Made by a program: the position numbers and the translations under genes
DNA from: Bacteroidales bacterium
GTDB lineage: Bacteria > Bacteroidota > Bacteroidia > Bacteroidales > F082
Reading direction: 5' to 3'
DNA length: 64,000 nucleotides
Assembly (NCBI GenBank): GCA_017537965.1
Contig: JAFYJV010000018.1
Location: 62,001 to 126,000, forward strand
In this document: in pieces, positions 1 to 7,352 of the stretch
Position numbering within the stretch: position 1 is the stretch's first letter
Layout: each line of letters opens with the position of its first letter
Notes under the pieces: model-generated
What the model was told of the DNA's origin: nothing
The model's input: only the letters and a program-made list of their open reading frames with translations
Databases searched by the model: none

Positions 1-111
1 TTGTACCTCTCTACCAATCTTCATGACGAAGAAAGCAACGTCATTACCATTGAGAGAAGAAACACCTCGTGGAATGACAAGAACTATGGAGTTAGACACT
101 GGAAACGTTAA
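1..111 (+). CDS. C-terminal end of an OadG-like subunit (partial)
   Basis: Frame 1 is open from the window edge and closes with TAA at 109-111, leaving the last 36 residues (ending GVRHWKR). Only 11 bases separate it from the biotin carrier gene, so it belongs to the same operon. In Bacteroidales decarboxylase operons the gene before the biotin carrier usually encodes a long OadG-family gamma/delta subunit, and the charged, Asn-rich tail is compatible with that. The identity rests on gene order rather than on a diagnostic motif, because most of the protein lies outside the window. Confidence 0.5.
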   Translation: MYLSTNLHDEESNVITIERRNTSWNDKNYGVRHWKR

Positions 112-122
112 TCTTTAGAACA

Positions 123-563
123 ATGAAAAAATTCAAATTCACTATTAGTGGTAAACCATACGAAGTGGAAGTCCAGGACATTGAGGGCAATATCGCCACG
201 GTCAATGTGAACGGGACGGAATATAAAGTGGAAATGGAAGAACAGGCTGCTCCGGTTGTCGCTCCGATTGCCCGTCCTGCCGCCAAGCCCGCTGCAAGTG
301 CCTCAACGCAAAGCGCAGCCCCGAAACCTGCCGCTGCCGCTGGTGGCGCCGGATACAAGATGGCCGCTCCTCTGCCAGGTACCATCATGCAAATCTTTGT
401 ACATCAAGGCGACAGCGTCAAGAAAGGCGACAAGTTGTTGATGTATGAAGCCATGAAGATGGAGAACAACCTGTTGGCCGAGGCTGACGGTACCATTACC
501 GCCATCAACTGTCGTCAAGGCGACAATGTGCTCCAAGGTGATGTGTTAATCGTAATTGGATAA
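123..563 (+). CDS. Biotin carboxyl carrier subunit of a Na+-pumping decarboxylase
   Basis: A 146-residue biotin carrier. Residues 1-40 form a small N-terminal domain, 41-75 an Ala/Pro-rich flexible linker, and 76-146 a biotinyl-lipoyl domain with the motif EAMKMENN; Lys112 is the expected biotin attachment site. In this family the carrier moves CO2 from a carboxyltransferase (methylmalonyl-CoA, oxaloacetate or glutaconyl-CoA type) to the membrane decarboxylase encoded next. The downstream oadB-like gene starts just 4 bases after this stop codon. The carboxyltransferase subunit lies outside the window, so the acyl substrate cannot be fixed; methylmalonyl-CoA is the usual one in Bacteroidales making propionate. 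Confidence 0.93.
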   Translation: MKKFKFTISGKPYEVEVQDIEGNIATVNVNGTEYKVEMEEQAAPVVAPIARPAAKPAASASTQSAAPKPAAAAGGAGYKMAAPLPGTIMQIFVHQGDSVKKGDKLLMYEAMKMENNLLAEADGTITAINCRQGDNVLQGDVLIVIG

Positions 564-567
564 AGCC

Positions 568-2238
568 ATGTTGGGAAAGAAAAGTATCTATAGAAGACCG
601 GCGGTGATCCTCGCCTCTTTGCTCATCCTCCTGCTGCTGAATGTCGTCGTGGTCAACAACCCGATGTTAGCCACTAGGGTGAGTGATCTGACGGAGCAAA
701 CCGATTCGGTTACCGAGATGAGCTTGGAAGAAAGCAATGCCCAGACAGCTGCCATGGTCGATGCCATGACGGAACCGCAAGAGGAGCAAACGCTTTCCGT
801 CGAAGAACAACGCCCATCCACAACGGAACAACTTAAGGACGGCTTGCGTAAGTTCTGGATCCTTACCGGTTTCAGGAATTGCAAGTTGGGTAACCTCATC
901 ATGATCATTGTGGGTATCATCTTCATCTTCCTTGCCGTGAGATTTGAGTTCGAGCCCATGCTGCTGATCCCTATCGGAACGGGTATCATTTGTGGTAACA
1001 TCCCATTTTTCCAAGGGTATGGAGTCAACCTTGCCGATGCCGTCAACTACGCACAGGCTGCTATCGACTCGGGAGCTTTCAGTTTCGACCTGGAGACCGC
1101 CAAGGCTCTGTTGCTGGGTGTCTTTGGCGACAATCCAGGCGACAAACACATGGTGTTGAGCGAAGCCATCAAGGTGGTTGACAAGATGGACTTGACCAAA
1201 GTGGGTATTGCTGCAGGCAACATCGAAGAAGTGAAGCTGTTCTTGAATCAAGTGTTCGAAGCTGGTGAGTTGAACCTCCAGACAGGTCTTTACCAACAAG
1301 GCAGTGTGCTCAACTACCTGTATTTCGGTGTGAACAAAGGCATCTACCCGCCTTTGATCTTCCTGGGCATTGGTGCCATGACCGACTTCTCGTCGCTCAT
1401 CGCCAACCCGAAACTGATGATTCTGGGAGCCGCTGCACAACTCGGCGTGTTCATCACGTTTATTGGTGCCTTGTATTTGGGCTTTAACCTGCGTGAGGCT
1501 GGTGCCATTGGCATCATCGGTGGTGCTGACGGTCCTACCGCCATCTTCCTCTCCTCACGTTTGGCCAACGGCATGAACGGCACCCGTAACCTTATCGGAC
1601 CTATTGCCATTGCAGCTTATTCCTACATGGCTTTGGTGCCTGTGATTCAGCCGCCCATCATCCGTTTGATGACCTCGAAGAAAGAGCGTCTGATCAAGAT
1701 GAAGGCGCCTCGTATGGTGAACAAGACCGAGAAGATCATGTTCCCCATCGTGGGTCTCATCCTGACCACTTTCATCAGCCCGACTGCCTTGCCGCTGTTA
1801 GGTATGCTGTTCTTCGGTAACATCATCAAGGAATCGGGTGTTGTGAAACGTTTGCAGAACACGGCTGCCAATCCTTTGATCGACATTGTGACGATCATCC
1901 TGGGTCTCACCGTGGGTGCTTCCACGCAAGCTTCGGTGTTCCTGACCTCAAGCTCCATCAAGATCTTCATCTTGGGTGCCTGCTCGTTTGCCGTGGCTAC
2001 GGCTGGCGGTCTGCTGGGAGCCAAGTTGATGAATGTATTCTTGAAGGAGAAGATCAACCCGATGATCGGTGCTGCCGGTGTGTCGGCTGTGCCTGACAGT
2101 GCCCGTGTCGTCGAAGTCGAAGGTCAGAAGTACGATCCATCGAATCACCTGCTCATGCATGCCATGGCTCCGAACGTCTCTGGCGTGATCGGATCGGCTG
2201 TTGCTGCCGGTGTGATGATGTCGTTCTTGATGATGTAA
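568..2238 (+). CDS. oadB: Sodium-translocating decarboxylase beta subunit (OadB/MmdB family), enlarged
   Basis: An integral membrane protein that decarboxylates carboxybiotin and exports Na+. Family signatures are present: YPPLIFLGIGAMTDF near residues 260-274, IIGGADGPTAIF near 316-327 (its Asp belongs to the ion-conducting region IIIa), and the C-terminal SAVPDSARV and HAMAPNVSGVIGSA segments. I start at ATG 568; a TTG at 556 would overlap the biotin carrier. At about 556 residues it is much longer than the usual 400-430. The excess is an N-terminal membrane segment (residues 12-31) followed by a 55-residue acidic Glu/Gln/Thr linker, and an extra block of roughly 85 residues (about 152-240) between GNIPFFQG and GLYQQGSVLNYLY. 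Both additions are in frame, and the core looks intact. Confidence 0.93.
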   Translation: MLGKKSIYRRPAVILASLLILLLLNVVVVNNPMLATRVSDLTEQTDSVTEMSLEESNAQTAAMVDAMTEPQEEQTLSVEEQRPSTTEQLKDGLRKFWILTGFRNCKLGNLIMIIVGIIFIFLAVRFEFEPMLLIPIGTGIICGNIPFFQGYGVNLADAVNYAQAAIDSGAFSFDLETAKALLLGVFGDNPGDKHMVLSEAIKVVDKMDLTKVGIAAGNIEEVKLFLNQVFEAGELNLQTGLYQQGSVLNYLYFGVNKGIYPPLIFLGIGAMTDFSSLIANPKLMILGAAAQLGVFITFIGALYLGFNLREAGAIGIIGGADGPTAIFLSSRLANGMNGTRNLIGPIAIAAYSYMALVPVIQPPIIRLMTSKKERLIKMKAPRMVNKTEKIMFPIVGLILTTFISPTALPLLGMLFFGNIIKESGVVKRLQNTAANPLIDIVTIILGLTVGASTQASVFLTSSSIKIFILGACSFAVATAGGLLGAKLMNVFLKEKINPMIGAAGVSAVPDSARVVEVEGQKYDPSNHLLMHAMAPNVSGVIGSAVAAGVMMSFLMM

Positions 2239-2245
2239 TTCTTTT

Positions 2246-2273
2246 AGAAGTCGGAAGACAGAAGAAAGAAGAA
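2246..2273. repeat. Heptamer array, AGAAGTC type, 4 units
   Basis: Four consecutive 7-bp units (AGAAGTC, GGAAGAC, AGAAGAA, AGAAGAA) directly after the oadB stop and touching the terminator stem. It is one of six arrays of this flavour in the window (see 9983, 23051, 34863, 36862 and 49581). Confidence 0.75.
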
Positions 2274-2299
2274 AGCCGCCCCTTATGGAGCGGCTTTCT
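2270..2299. terminator. Bidirectional terminator between convergent genes
   Basis: A perfect 10-bp inverted repeat (AGAAAGCCGC and GCGGCTTTCT) around a 10-base loop, flanked by A- and T-rich runs. It lies between the stop of oadB (plus) and the stop of the next minus-strand gene, so it can serve both. Confidence 0.85.
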
Positions 2300-2320
2300 T
2301 TATGGCATTTCTGAAATCGA

Positions 2321-3520
2321 TCAGCGAACCAGTACTTTCTGGGTTTCCACATGACCGTTTCGATCTTGGATTTTGAGCAGATAGGCGCCCGAAGAAATGC
2401 CGTTAAGTGTGATCGTGGGCGTGACGCTTTCCAACACTTTTTGTCCAGTCAAGGTATAAACCTCTGCTTTCATGAACTGCTCACCGCTGATCTGGATCCG
2501 GTCGTCGATCGGGTTGGGGGCGATGATGAACTGGCTGGCAGTGGGATGCTCTTGTAACCTGGTGACATCAACATATTTCACTGTCAATTCCTTGACGTTT
2601 TCATAGGTCATGCTTTCCCCTTCATTGTAGAATATCTCAATGTCGGTGTTGAACTCTTCGGCACCACCGTAATTGGATTGGCAGTATGCATGGGTTGAGT
2701 TGCCCATCCAGTCATAAGTGTAGTTGATGATCTTGGTCTTGTCATCCGACCAAGCGTTGTTTTCCCATAGTGTCTTGACGACCTTGTTTAACTTATATGG
2801 GTCATCATACCAATAACTGGTCTTCTCGACATTGTTCCATTCGAGATTAATCCACTCTTGGTAGATTTGTTCCGTTATTTCATTGTTTCCATTGTAGCTA
2901 ATCTCTGTTTTTTCTTGGTTCTGCCAAGCGCCTCCTTGATAGTACTGAAACAACACAGAAGTGTGATTAAAAGTGTTCTCGAAGGTATAAAGATAACTGT
3001 TCTCGAAGCTGTTTCCGTTCCATTCCTTGACTAGAATCATCTTATTGGGATCGTAGCTGTAGATGAGCTTGCGGACATTGACCCAGTTGTTGTTTTCCCA
3101 TTGCTGGTACACCTCTTCCTCGACCAAAGGCATGAAGTCATCGTCGTTGTAGGAGAGGAGGATTCTTTGGTCGTTGATCCAACTGCCGTCCCATTTTTGT
3201 TGCAGGATTTCCGTGGGCACGAGGTTGTAGTTGTAATCATAAGTCTTCATGGAATAAGGTATCCATTCCCCCAGGTCTTCCATGTAGGTTGTTATGTTTG
3301 AAAGAAAAAATTCGTTTTCGTCGTAGCTGAACTCATCGCGAAAACTGATCACAGCGCCACCATCATTGGTTTGATAACCGACTTTTTCTGGGGCGATACT
3401 GTTACGGAGGGATGTCGGATGAAGCACTTTCTCCAAGAGCCTCAAGTCGGTTTTTTCTTGGGCATGACTGATCGTGACAAAGGCCATCAGCATTGCAGCT
3501 ATGATACATGTTTTTTTCAT
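2321..3520 (-). CDS. Type IX-secreted protein with Trp-rich repeats
   Basis: A 399-residue protein of unknown function. Residues 1-20 are a signal peptide (MKKTCIIAAMLMAFVTISHA, then Q). The middle, about 95-290, is built from imperfect repeats of 30-40 residues, each combining a W-x-N/D-x-x-W phrase with a following Y-x-Y stretch (for example WENNNWVNVRKLIYSYD). The last 75 residues are a T9SS type A sorting domain: IIAPNPIDDRI, VYTLTGQKVLES, GISSGAYLLKI and a closing QKVLVR. It is therefore expected at the cell surface or outside. It sits upstream of no obvious partner; the two minus-strand genes before it are also exported. No catalytic motif is visible, and a binding role is only a guess. 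Confidence 0.85.
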   Translation of the reverse strand: MKKTCIIAAMLMAFVTISHAQEKTDLRLLEKVLHPTSLRNSIAPEKVGYQTNDGGAVISFRDEFSYDENEFFLSNITTYMEDLGEWIPYSMKTYDYNYNLVPTEILQQKWDGSWINDQRILLSYNDDDFMPLVEEEVYQQWENNNWVNVRKLIYSYDPNKMILVKEWNGNSFENSYLYTFENTFNHTSVLFQYYQGGAWQNQEKTEISYNGNNEITEQIYQEWINLEWNNVEKTSYWYDDPYKLNKVVKTLWENNAWSDDKTKIINYTYDWMGNSTHAYCQSNYGGAEEFNTDIEIFYNEGESMTYENVKELTVKYVDVTRLQEHPTASQFIIAPNPIDDRIQISGEQFMKAEVYTLTGQKVLESVTPTITLNGISSGAYLLKIQDRNGHVETQKVLVR

Positions 3521-3539
3521 CGTTGTTTGTATTTAAAGG

Positions 3540-4016
3540 TTATTCTTGGACTTGGATGACGTCGAAGCCATGTATGATGCAATCGATGATCTCTCCTTCC
3601 GCATCGTATCTGCATCGGCGTTCACGGCCATGGAGTCGGACTTGGTTTTGTTGGTTCTTATACACGGTCATGTGAACGTCTTCATTGTTGTTGTGGAAAC
3701 TGATTTCGGAGTCGCTTTCGTTGATGACAGCCAAACCAGTGAAGTATTTGTTGATGGTATTGGGGATGACGATGTGGAACTTGACGAGATCACCGTCCAT
3801 CGAAGTGATATCGATAATCGTGTTGGGATAGACAACGACTCCTTCCGTGGGCAGTTCAGAGTAGCAGGTGGTGTCGGGATTGGCCTCGTAATGTCCGACG
3901 ATGTCCTCTTTCGAAAAGCCATAGAAGCGTTGCCAGGTATTGTCTTTGGTTTTTTCACAGGAACTGAAGCACAATGCGCCGAGCATCAAGCAGATGAAGA
4001 TGTTGAGTGTTTTCAT
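3540..4016 (-). CDS. Small lipoprotein, function unknown
   Basis: A 158-residue protein. The N-terminus is a lipoprotein signal with lipobox FSSC (Cys20), followed by a charged EKTKDN stretch. The rest is predicted beta-rich with no recognisable family motif; a TDITSMDGDL-like segment and several acidic turns are all that stands out. The stop lies 19 bases before the next gene, and the start is 2 bases after the M1 peptidase stop, so it is probably co-transcribed with that peptidase. Function is not recognised. Confidence 0.8.
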   Translation of the reverse strand: MKTLNIFICLMLGALCFSSCEKTKDNTWQRFYGFSKEDIVGHYEANPDTTCYSELPTEGVVVYPNTIIDITSMDGDLVKFHIVIPNTINKYFTGLAVINESDSEISFHNNNEDVHMTVYKNQQNQVRLHGRERRCRYDAEGEIIDCIIHGFDVIQVQE

Positions 4017-4018
4017 GG

Positions 4019-6289
4019 TTATTGGATAACGAGTTTTTGTAAAATACGATGGTTTTCAACGAAATAGATACCGGCAGCAAGGTCGTTGACGTTGAATGTC
4101 AGTTTGTCGCTGTTGCGGTAGGGGATGCTTTTCACAAGCTGAAGCTGTTGGTTGTAAACCTTGACACAGCCGTTGTCAGGCCCTCCCCATTGCAGGGTGA
4201 CAAAGTCGTTGGCAGGATTGGGGAAGAGGCTGGGGTGTTTTTCGCAAAAGTCGTTCACATCATAGAGTTCCTTGTCGATGGCACCGATGGTATATTGTCC
4301 TGTTTGGAGGTTGTCGAAGTCGAACTTGCCATTCTTCCATTGGCCTTGGAAGGAATATGGGATGGTATGCCATGGCTCAAGTGGATTGGAGCGGTACAAA
4401 AGCACGGCCGAGTCATTTGCTGTTTCGATGATGTCGCCGTCAGAGTTGAGGTTGAAGGTGAGGATTCCGCTTACCGAGGCATCGCCGAAGTCTTGGCGCA
4501 GCACGTTCCAGTAGTGACGTGTTGAGATGGTCAGCGCAGGGATCTCGGGATCGTTGTCGGGACCGACCAGATGCTCTTCCAGACGAATCATTACGGAGTC
4601 GGTAACGTTTCCAACGTTGATCTTGAATTTGTTGATAGCAAGGTTTTCAGGCTCTTTGGCCATGAGATTCTCGTCGAACTTGGCATCAAGATAATGATCG
4701 TAGTAGTCGGCGAAGGCGGCAACGGGAGCGAAATCAAGGCTGACTGTTTGTTCGCTCTCCAGTCCGTCCCAACAGATCTTCTCCGTCTGCAGTTGTCCGT
4801 CGGCACTCACAAAGGTAACTTCCACACGGTTGTTTTGTCCCACATGCGAGGGGCCCACATGCTGGTAGGTCATTCGTATTTGGGCTTCGTATTGGTCTCC
4901 GCTTTGAGTGATATTGTCGATGTTGACTTCGTAATGGGGCATGCCGCCGCAGAAGACGTAGGTGTCGAAGAAACCGTTCATGTCGATGCCGGTGGCTTCA
5001 GTGAGGACATCACGAAGTTGCTCGGAGGTGGCAGCGCCATAGTTGTAGTTTTCGAGGTAGTGGCGCAATCCATCAAGGAAGGTCTCGCGTCCCAGGTAGT
5101 TCATCATGGTGTTGACGACAACAGCGCCCCGTTCATAGACGGCCTTGGTATCGTAAGTCATGTCGAGAGGCATATTGTTCAAAGGGATCCAGTTGGACTC
5201 GGCATTGCACCAGCTGGTGATGGTGTTGATGGTCTTCTTTATCTCTTCTTGGAAATTCGCTTCGCCATAGACGCCCGCACGGTAAAACATGCCGACAAAT
5301 TGGGCGAATCCCTCATTGAGCCACATGTCACCAGCAGTGGAACATGTGACCTGATTGCCGAAATACATGTGCGAGAGTTCGTGTGCCACATATTCCTCTT
5401 GGGTGGTGTTGCCCGTAATGACGCCTGAGGTCACTGCGATGTTGTCGATATGCTCCATGCAGCCTTGTCCCGTGCAAACATATCCAATGCGGTTGAAGGG
5501 ATAGGGACCGAAGCACTCTTCGTAGAAAGCAGCGATGTCTTTCACGTGGACGAAGGTTCCGGGGACGCTGTTGATCTGTCCCGGCTTCACATACACCTCA
5601 ACGGGGATGTCGCGCTCGATGCCGTGGTAGGTGTCTTCCCATTTCACATAGTCGCCGATGGCGAAAGAAACATGATAGGTGGCCACTTCTTGAGGTACAT
5701 CCCAATACCAGGTGGAGGTGCCGTCGCCGTTGTCGAAAGTGTTGATCAAGTTGCCGCCGCAGATGGCTTTCATGTCGTTATTGACGGTGATGTAGAGGCT
5801 GTATGTTGCTTTGTCGGTAAAGTCGTCCACGCAGGGGAACCAGGTCTTGCCGAGGTTGTGCGGCTGGCTTTCGAAGCCTACACCGAGGTTATAGACGTAG
5901 TTGCTTCCCCACCAGTGAACGCCGCCCCACGACTCGTTGAAAGTGTTGCCTCCATAACGGATGTCGAGTATGGCGTTTTCACCGGCTTCCATGGGCTCGT
6001 CAAAGTGGATGGTCAGCTGGTCGTCCCACTGTTCGAAACTATCCACATTGAACAGGTCGCAAGCCACGTCGGTAACGGTCAAGGTCTTGAGTTCCAGAAC
6101 GAAGGTTTCAGCCCTTTCGGTTGCCGTGAAGGTGATGAAAGCCTCTCCTTGCAGGGTGTGGGCACTGAAGTCGAAACCCCAGAGCTGGATCTCATAATGG
6201 GTTACGTCGAAATTCTCGCCTGCATTTTGGGCGTGGAGGTTGCCAATCAAGGCAAAAATGACGATCATCAAAAAGAACTTTTTCATCAT
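4019..6289 (-). CDS. Secreted M1-family metallopeptidase with T9SS sorting domain
   Basis: A zinc aminopeptidase-like protein of 756 residues. I start at the MMKKFFLMIVIFALIG signal peptide; the open frame extends further upstream from a TTG, but that part has no signal. The zinc site is HELSH at 303-307 with the third ligand Glu326 in WLNEGF, giving the HExxH-x18-E spacing of family M1. The exopeptidase motif reads GCMEH rather than GAMEN; a GxMEH form is common in secreted Bacteroidota members. The C-terminal 80 residues (HPSLFPNPANDFVTL, AAGIYFVEN, LVIQ) are a T9SS type A domain. It follows a lipoprotein gene, with only a 19-base junction made of heptamer repeat. Likely role: peptide harvesting outside the cell. 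Confidence 0.92.
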   Translation of the reverse strand: MMKKFFLMIVIFALIGNLHAQNAGENFDVTHYEIQLWGFDFSAHTLQGEAFITFTATERAETFVLELKTLTVTDVACDLFNVDSFEQWDDQLTIHFDEPMEAGENAILDIRYGGNTFNESWGGVHWWGSNYVYNLGVGFESQPHNLGKTWFPCVDDFTDKATYSLYITVNNDMKAICGGNLINTFDNGDGTSTWYWDVPQEVATYHVSFAIGDYVKWEDTYHGIERDIPVEVYVKPGQINSVPGTFVHVKDIAAFYEECFGPYPFNRIGYVCTGQGCMEHIDNIAVTSGVITGNTTQEEYVAHELSHMYFGNQVTCSTAGDMWLNEGFAQFVGMFYRAGVYGEANFQEEIKKTINTITSWCNAESNWIPLNNMPLDMTYDTKAVYERGAVVVNTMMNYLGRETFLDGLRHYLENYNYGAATSEQLRDVLTEATGIDMNGFFDTYVFCGGMPHYEVNIDNITQSGDQYEAQIRMTYQHVGPSHVGQNNRVEVTFVSADGQLQTEKICWDGLESEQTVSLDFAPVAAFADYYDHYLDAKFDENLMAKEPENLAINKFKINVGNVTDSVMIRLEEHLVGPDNDPEIPALTISTRHYWNVLRQDFGDASVSGILTFNLNSDGDIIETANDSAVLLYRSNPLEPWHTIPYSFQGQWKNGKFDFDNLQTGQYTIGAIDKELYDVNDFCEKHPSLFPNPANDFVTLQWGGPDNGCVKVYNQQLQLVKSIPYRNSDKLTFNVNDLAAGIYFVENHRILQKLVIQ

Positions 6290-6316
6290 ATCTCTAAATT
6301 TTAAATTCTCAATTAA
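6290..6316. repeat. Heptamer array, AGAATTT type
   Basis: About three and a half AT-rich 7-bp units fill the whole gap between the upstream lipoprotein gene and the M1 peptidase start, and include the TGA stop of the former. Read on the minus strand, the array runs directly into the peptidase ATG. Confidence 0.7.
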
Positions 6317-6842
6317 ACCAAATCGCTTCCGTTTCGATGGTGTTGCTTTCATGCAATGCCCTGTCGATGACATGAACCCGAAGTTTGACGGTGTCGGTCG
6401 GAGAGAGTGGGTTGAGCAGCAACATTTTGTATTCAATGGTTCCCGAGATGGCTTTTACTTCGTCGTAGAAGACCAGTCGCTTGAATCGTGCATTGAAGCT
6501 GATGGTGTCGTAAGCCTGGACCTGTTGGTTCCAGCTAAGCAGCGGGGTCTCTACATATTGCTCGCCGTCCCATTTCAAGTAGTCGATGAGCAGGTTGTAG
6601 TAATGGGGGTCTTGGTTCCCAAAAGGATAGATGCTGTCGCTGTCGTCCAAGCCAAGGTCGCCATCTCCATCGGTATAGCCGATGCTGAGTATCACCTCTC
6701 CTGTCAAGGTGCTGTCGGCAGCCATCAAGTAGCTGAGACCATGGTAGCTAATCACCGGCTCGATGGGATACTCGGGTTGCTTTTGGCAAGCAGCCAGCAA
6801 CGCCAATGCAAACGACAGGACTATGGTAATTTTTATTTTCAT
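6309..6842 (-). CDS. Lipoprotein with Asp-rich DGDGD loop
   Basis: A 177-residue lipoprotein; start chosen at MKIKITIVLSF, giving a lipobox LAAC (Cys19). An upstream in-frame start would bury the signal. A TDGDGDLGLDDSDS segment near residue 55 resembles a calcium-binding loop seen in many Bacteroidota surface lipoproteins, and the remainder is beta-rich. It is the first gene of a minus-strand run with the M1 peptidase and a second lipoprotein, suggesting that all three act at the cell surface. No enzyme motif is visible. Confidence 0.8.
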   Translation of the reverse strand: MKIKITIVLSFALALLAACQKQPEYPIEPVISYHGLSYLMAADSTLTGEVILSIGYTDGDGDLGLDDSDSIYPFGNQDPHYYNLLIDYLKWDGEQYVETPLLSWNQQVQAYDTISFNARFKRLVFYDEVKAISGTIEYKMLLLNPLSPTDTVKLRVHVIDRALHESNTIETEAIWFN

Positions 6843-6846
6843 GTAG

Positions 6847-6854
6847 CAAAAATA
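6847..6854 (-). promoter_or_regulatory. -7 box (TATTTTTG), lipoprotein/M1 peptidase run
   Basis: On the minus strand TATTTTTG is followed by only four bases (CTAC) before the ATG at 6842. If used, the transcript would begin at or almost at the start codon. Confidence 0.5.
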
Positions 6855-6865
6855 CGAATTATTTG

Positions 6866-6873
6866 TATTTTTG
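6866..6873 (+). promoter_or_regulatory. -7 box (TATTTTTG), hydrogenase maturation genes
   Basis: A Bacteroidota-type -7 element about 110 bases upstream of the TM1266-like gene, divergent from the box at 6847-6854. The long leader to 6982 shows no clear structure. Confidence 0.5.
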
Positions 6874-6981
6874 CAGTCGAAAATAACAACAATCATCCAT
6901 GGCATACTGCGATGAAGACTAATAGTTGACATCAAAGCCGCCGTGGAATGACATAACATCTGATCCGGAGGTATCTAACAA

Positions 6982-7293
6982 ATGGAAAAGAGAATCGGTA
7001 CCGTCATCATCTATGTGGGTGACCGTCAATCCGCACCGCAACTTAACGAGGTGCTTTCGCGCCATGCGGACATTATTATTTGCCGTCAAGGCTTTCCAAG
7101 ACAGAATTACAGCTTGATTTCCGTGGTTTTCGAGGGAACCACTGACCGTATTGGTTCGCTCACAGGACAGCTCGGACGCATTGAGGGCATTGAGGTGAAA
7201 TCGGCGCTGCTTCCACAAATTAAAACTAACAATGAAAAGGAACTACAGATCCGTAAAATCCGCAACGAAGTTGCTAAATCCTTTAGATCTTGA
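6982..7293 (+). CDS. TM1266-family iron-only hydrogenase system regulator
   Basis: A 103-residue ACT/NikR-like small protein. MEKRIGTVIIYVGDR, ADIIICRQGFP and the SLISVVFEG strand match the putative iron-only hydrogenase system regulator family, which is found beside hyd maturation genes. Here hydF and hydG follow. Family members usually end soon after the IEVKSALLP strand at about 80-85 residues. The last 20 residues (QIRKIRNEVAKSFRS) are extra, and their DNA contains a repeated ATCCGTAAA-like nonamer that recurs after the stop, so the tail may be recent non-homologous sequence. Confidence 0.85.
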   Translation: MEKRIGTVIIYVGDRQSAPQLNEVLSRHADIIICRQGFPRQNYSLISVVFEGTTDRIGSLTGQLGRIEGIEVKSALLPQIKTNNEKELQIRKIRNEVAKSFRS

Positions 7294-7352
7294 TAGAAAT
7301 CCAAAATATCTGTAAAATCTGTAGTTAAACAGCGTGGTTAATAGAAAGAATC

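Noticed and set aside
2246-2273. Short repeats considered as CRISPR
   Set aside because: Units are 7 bp with no spacers, and no cas gene is present.
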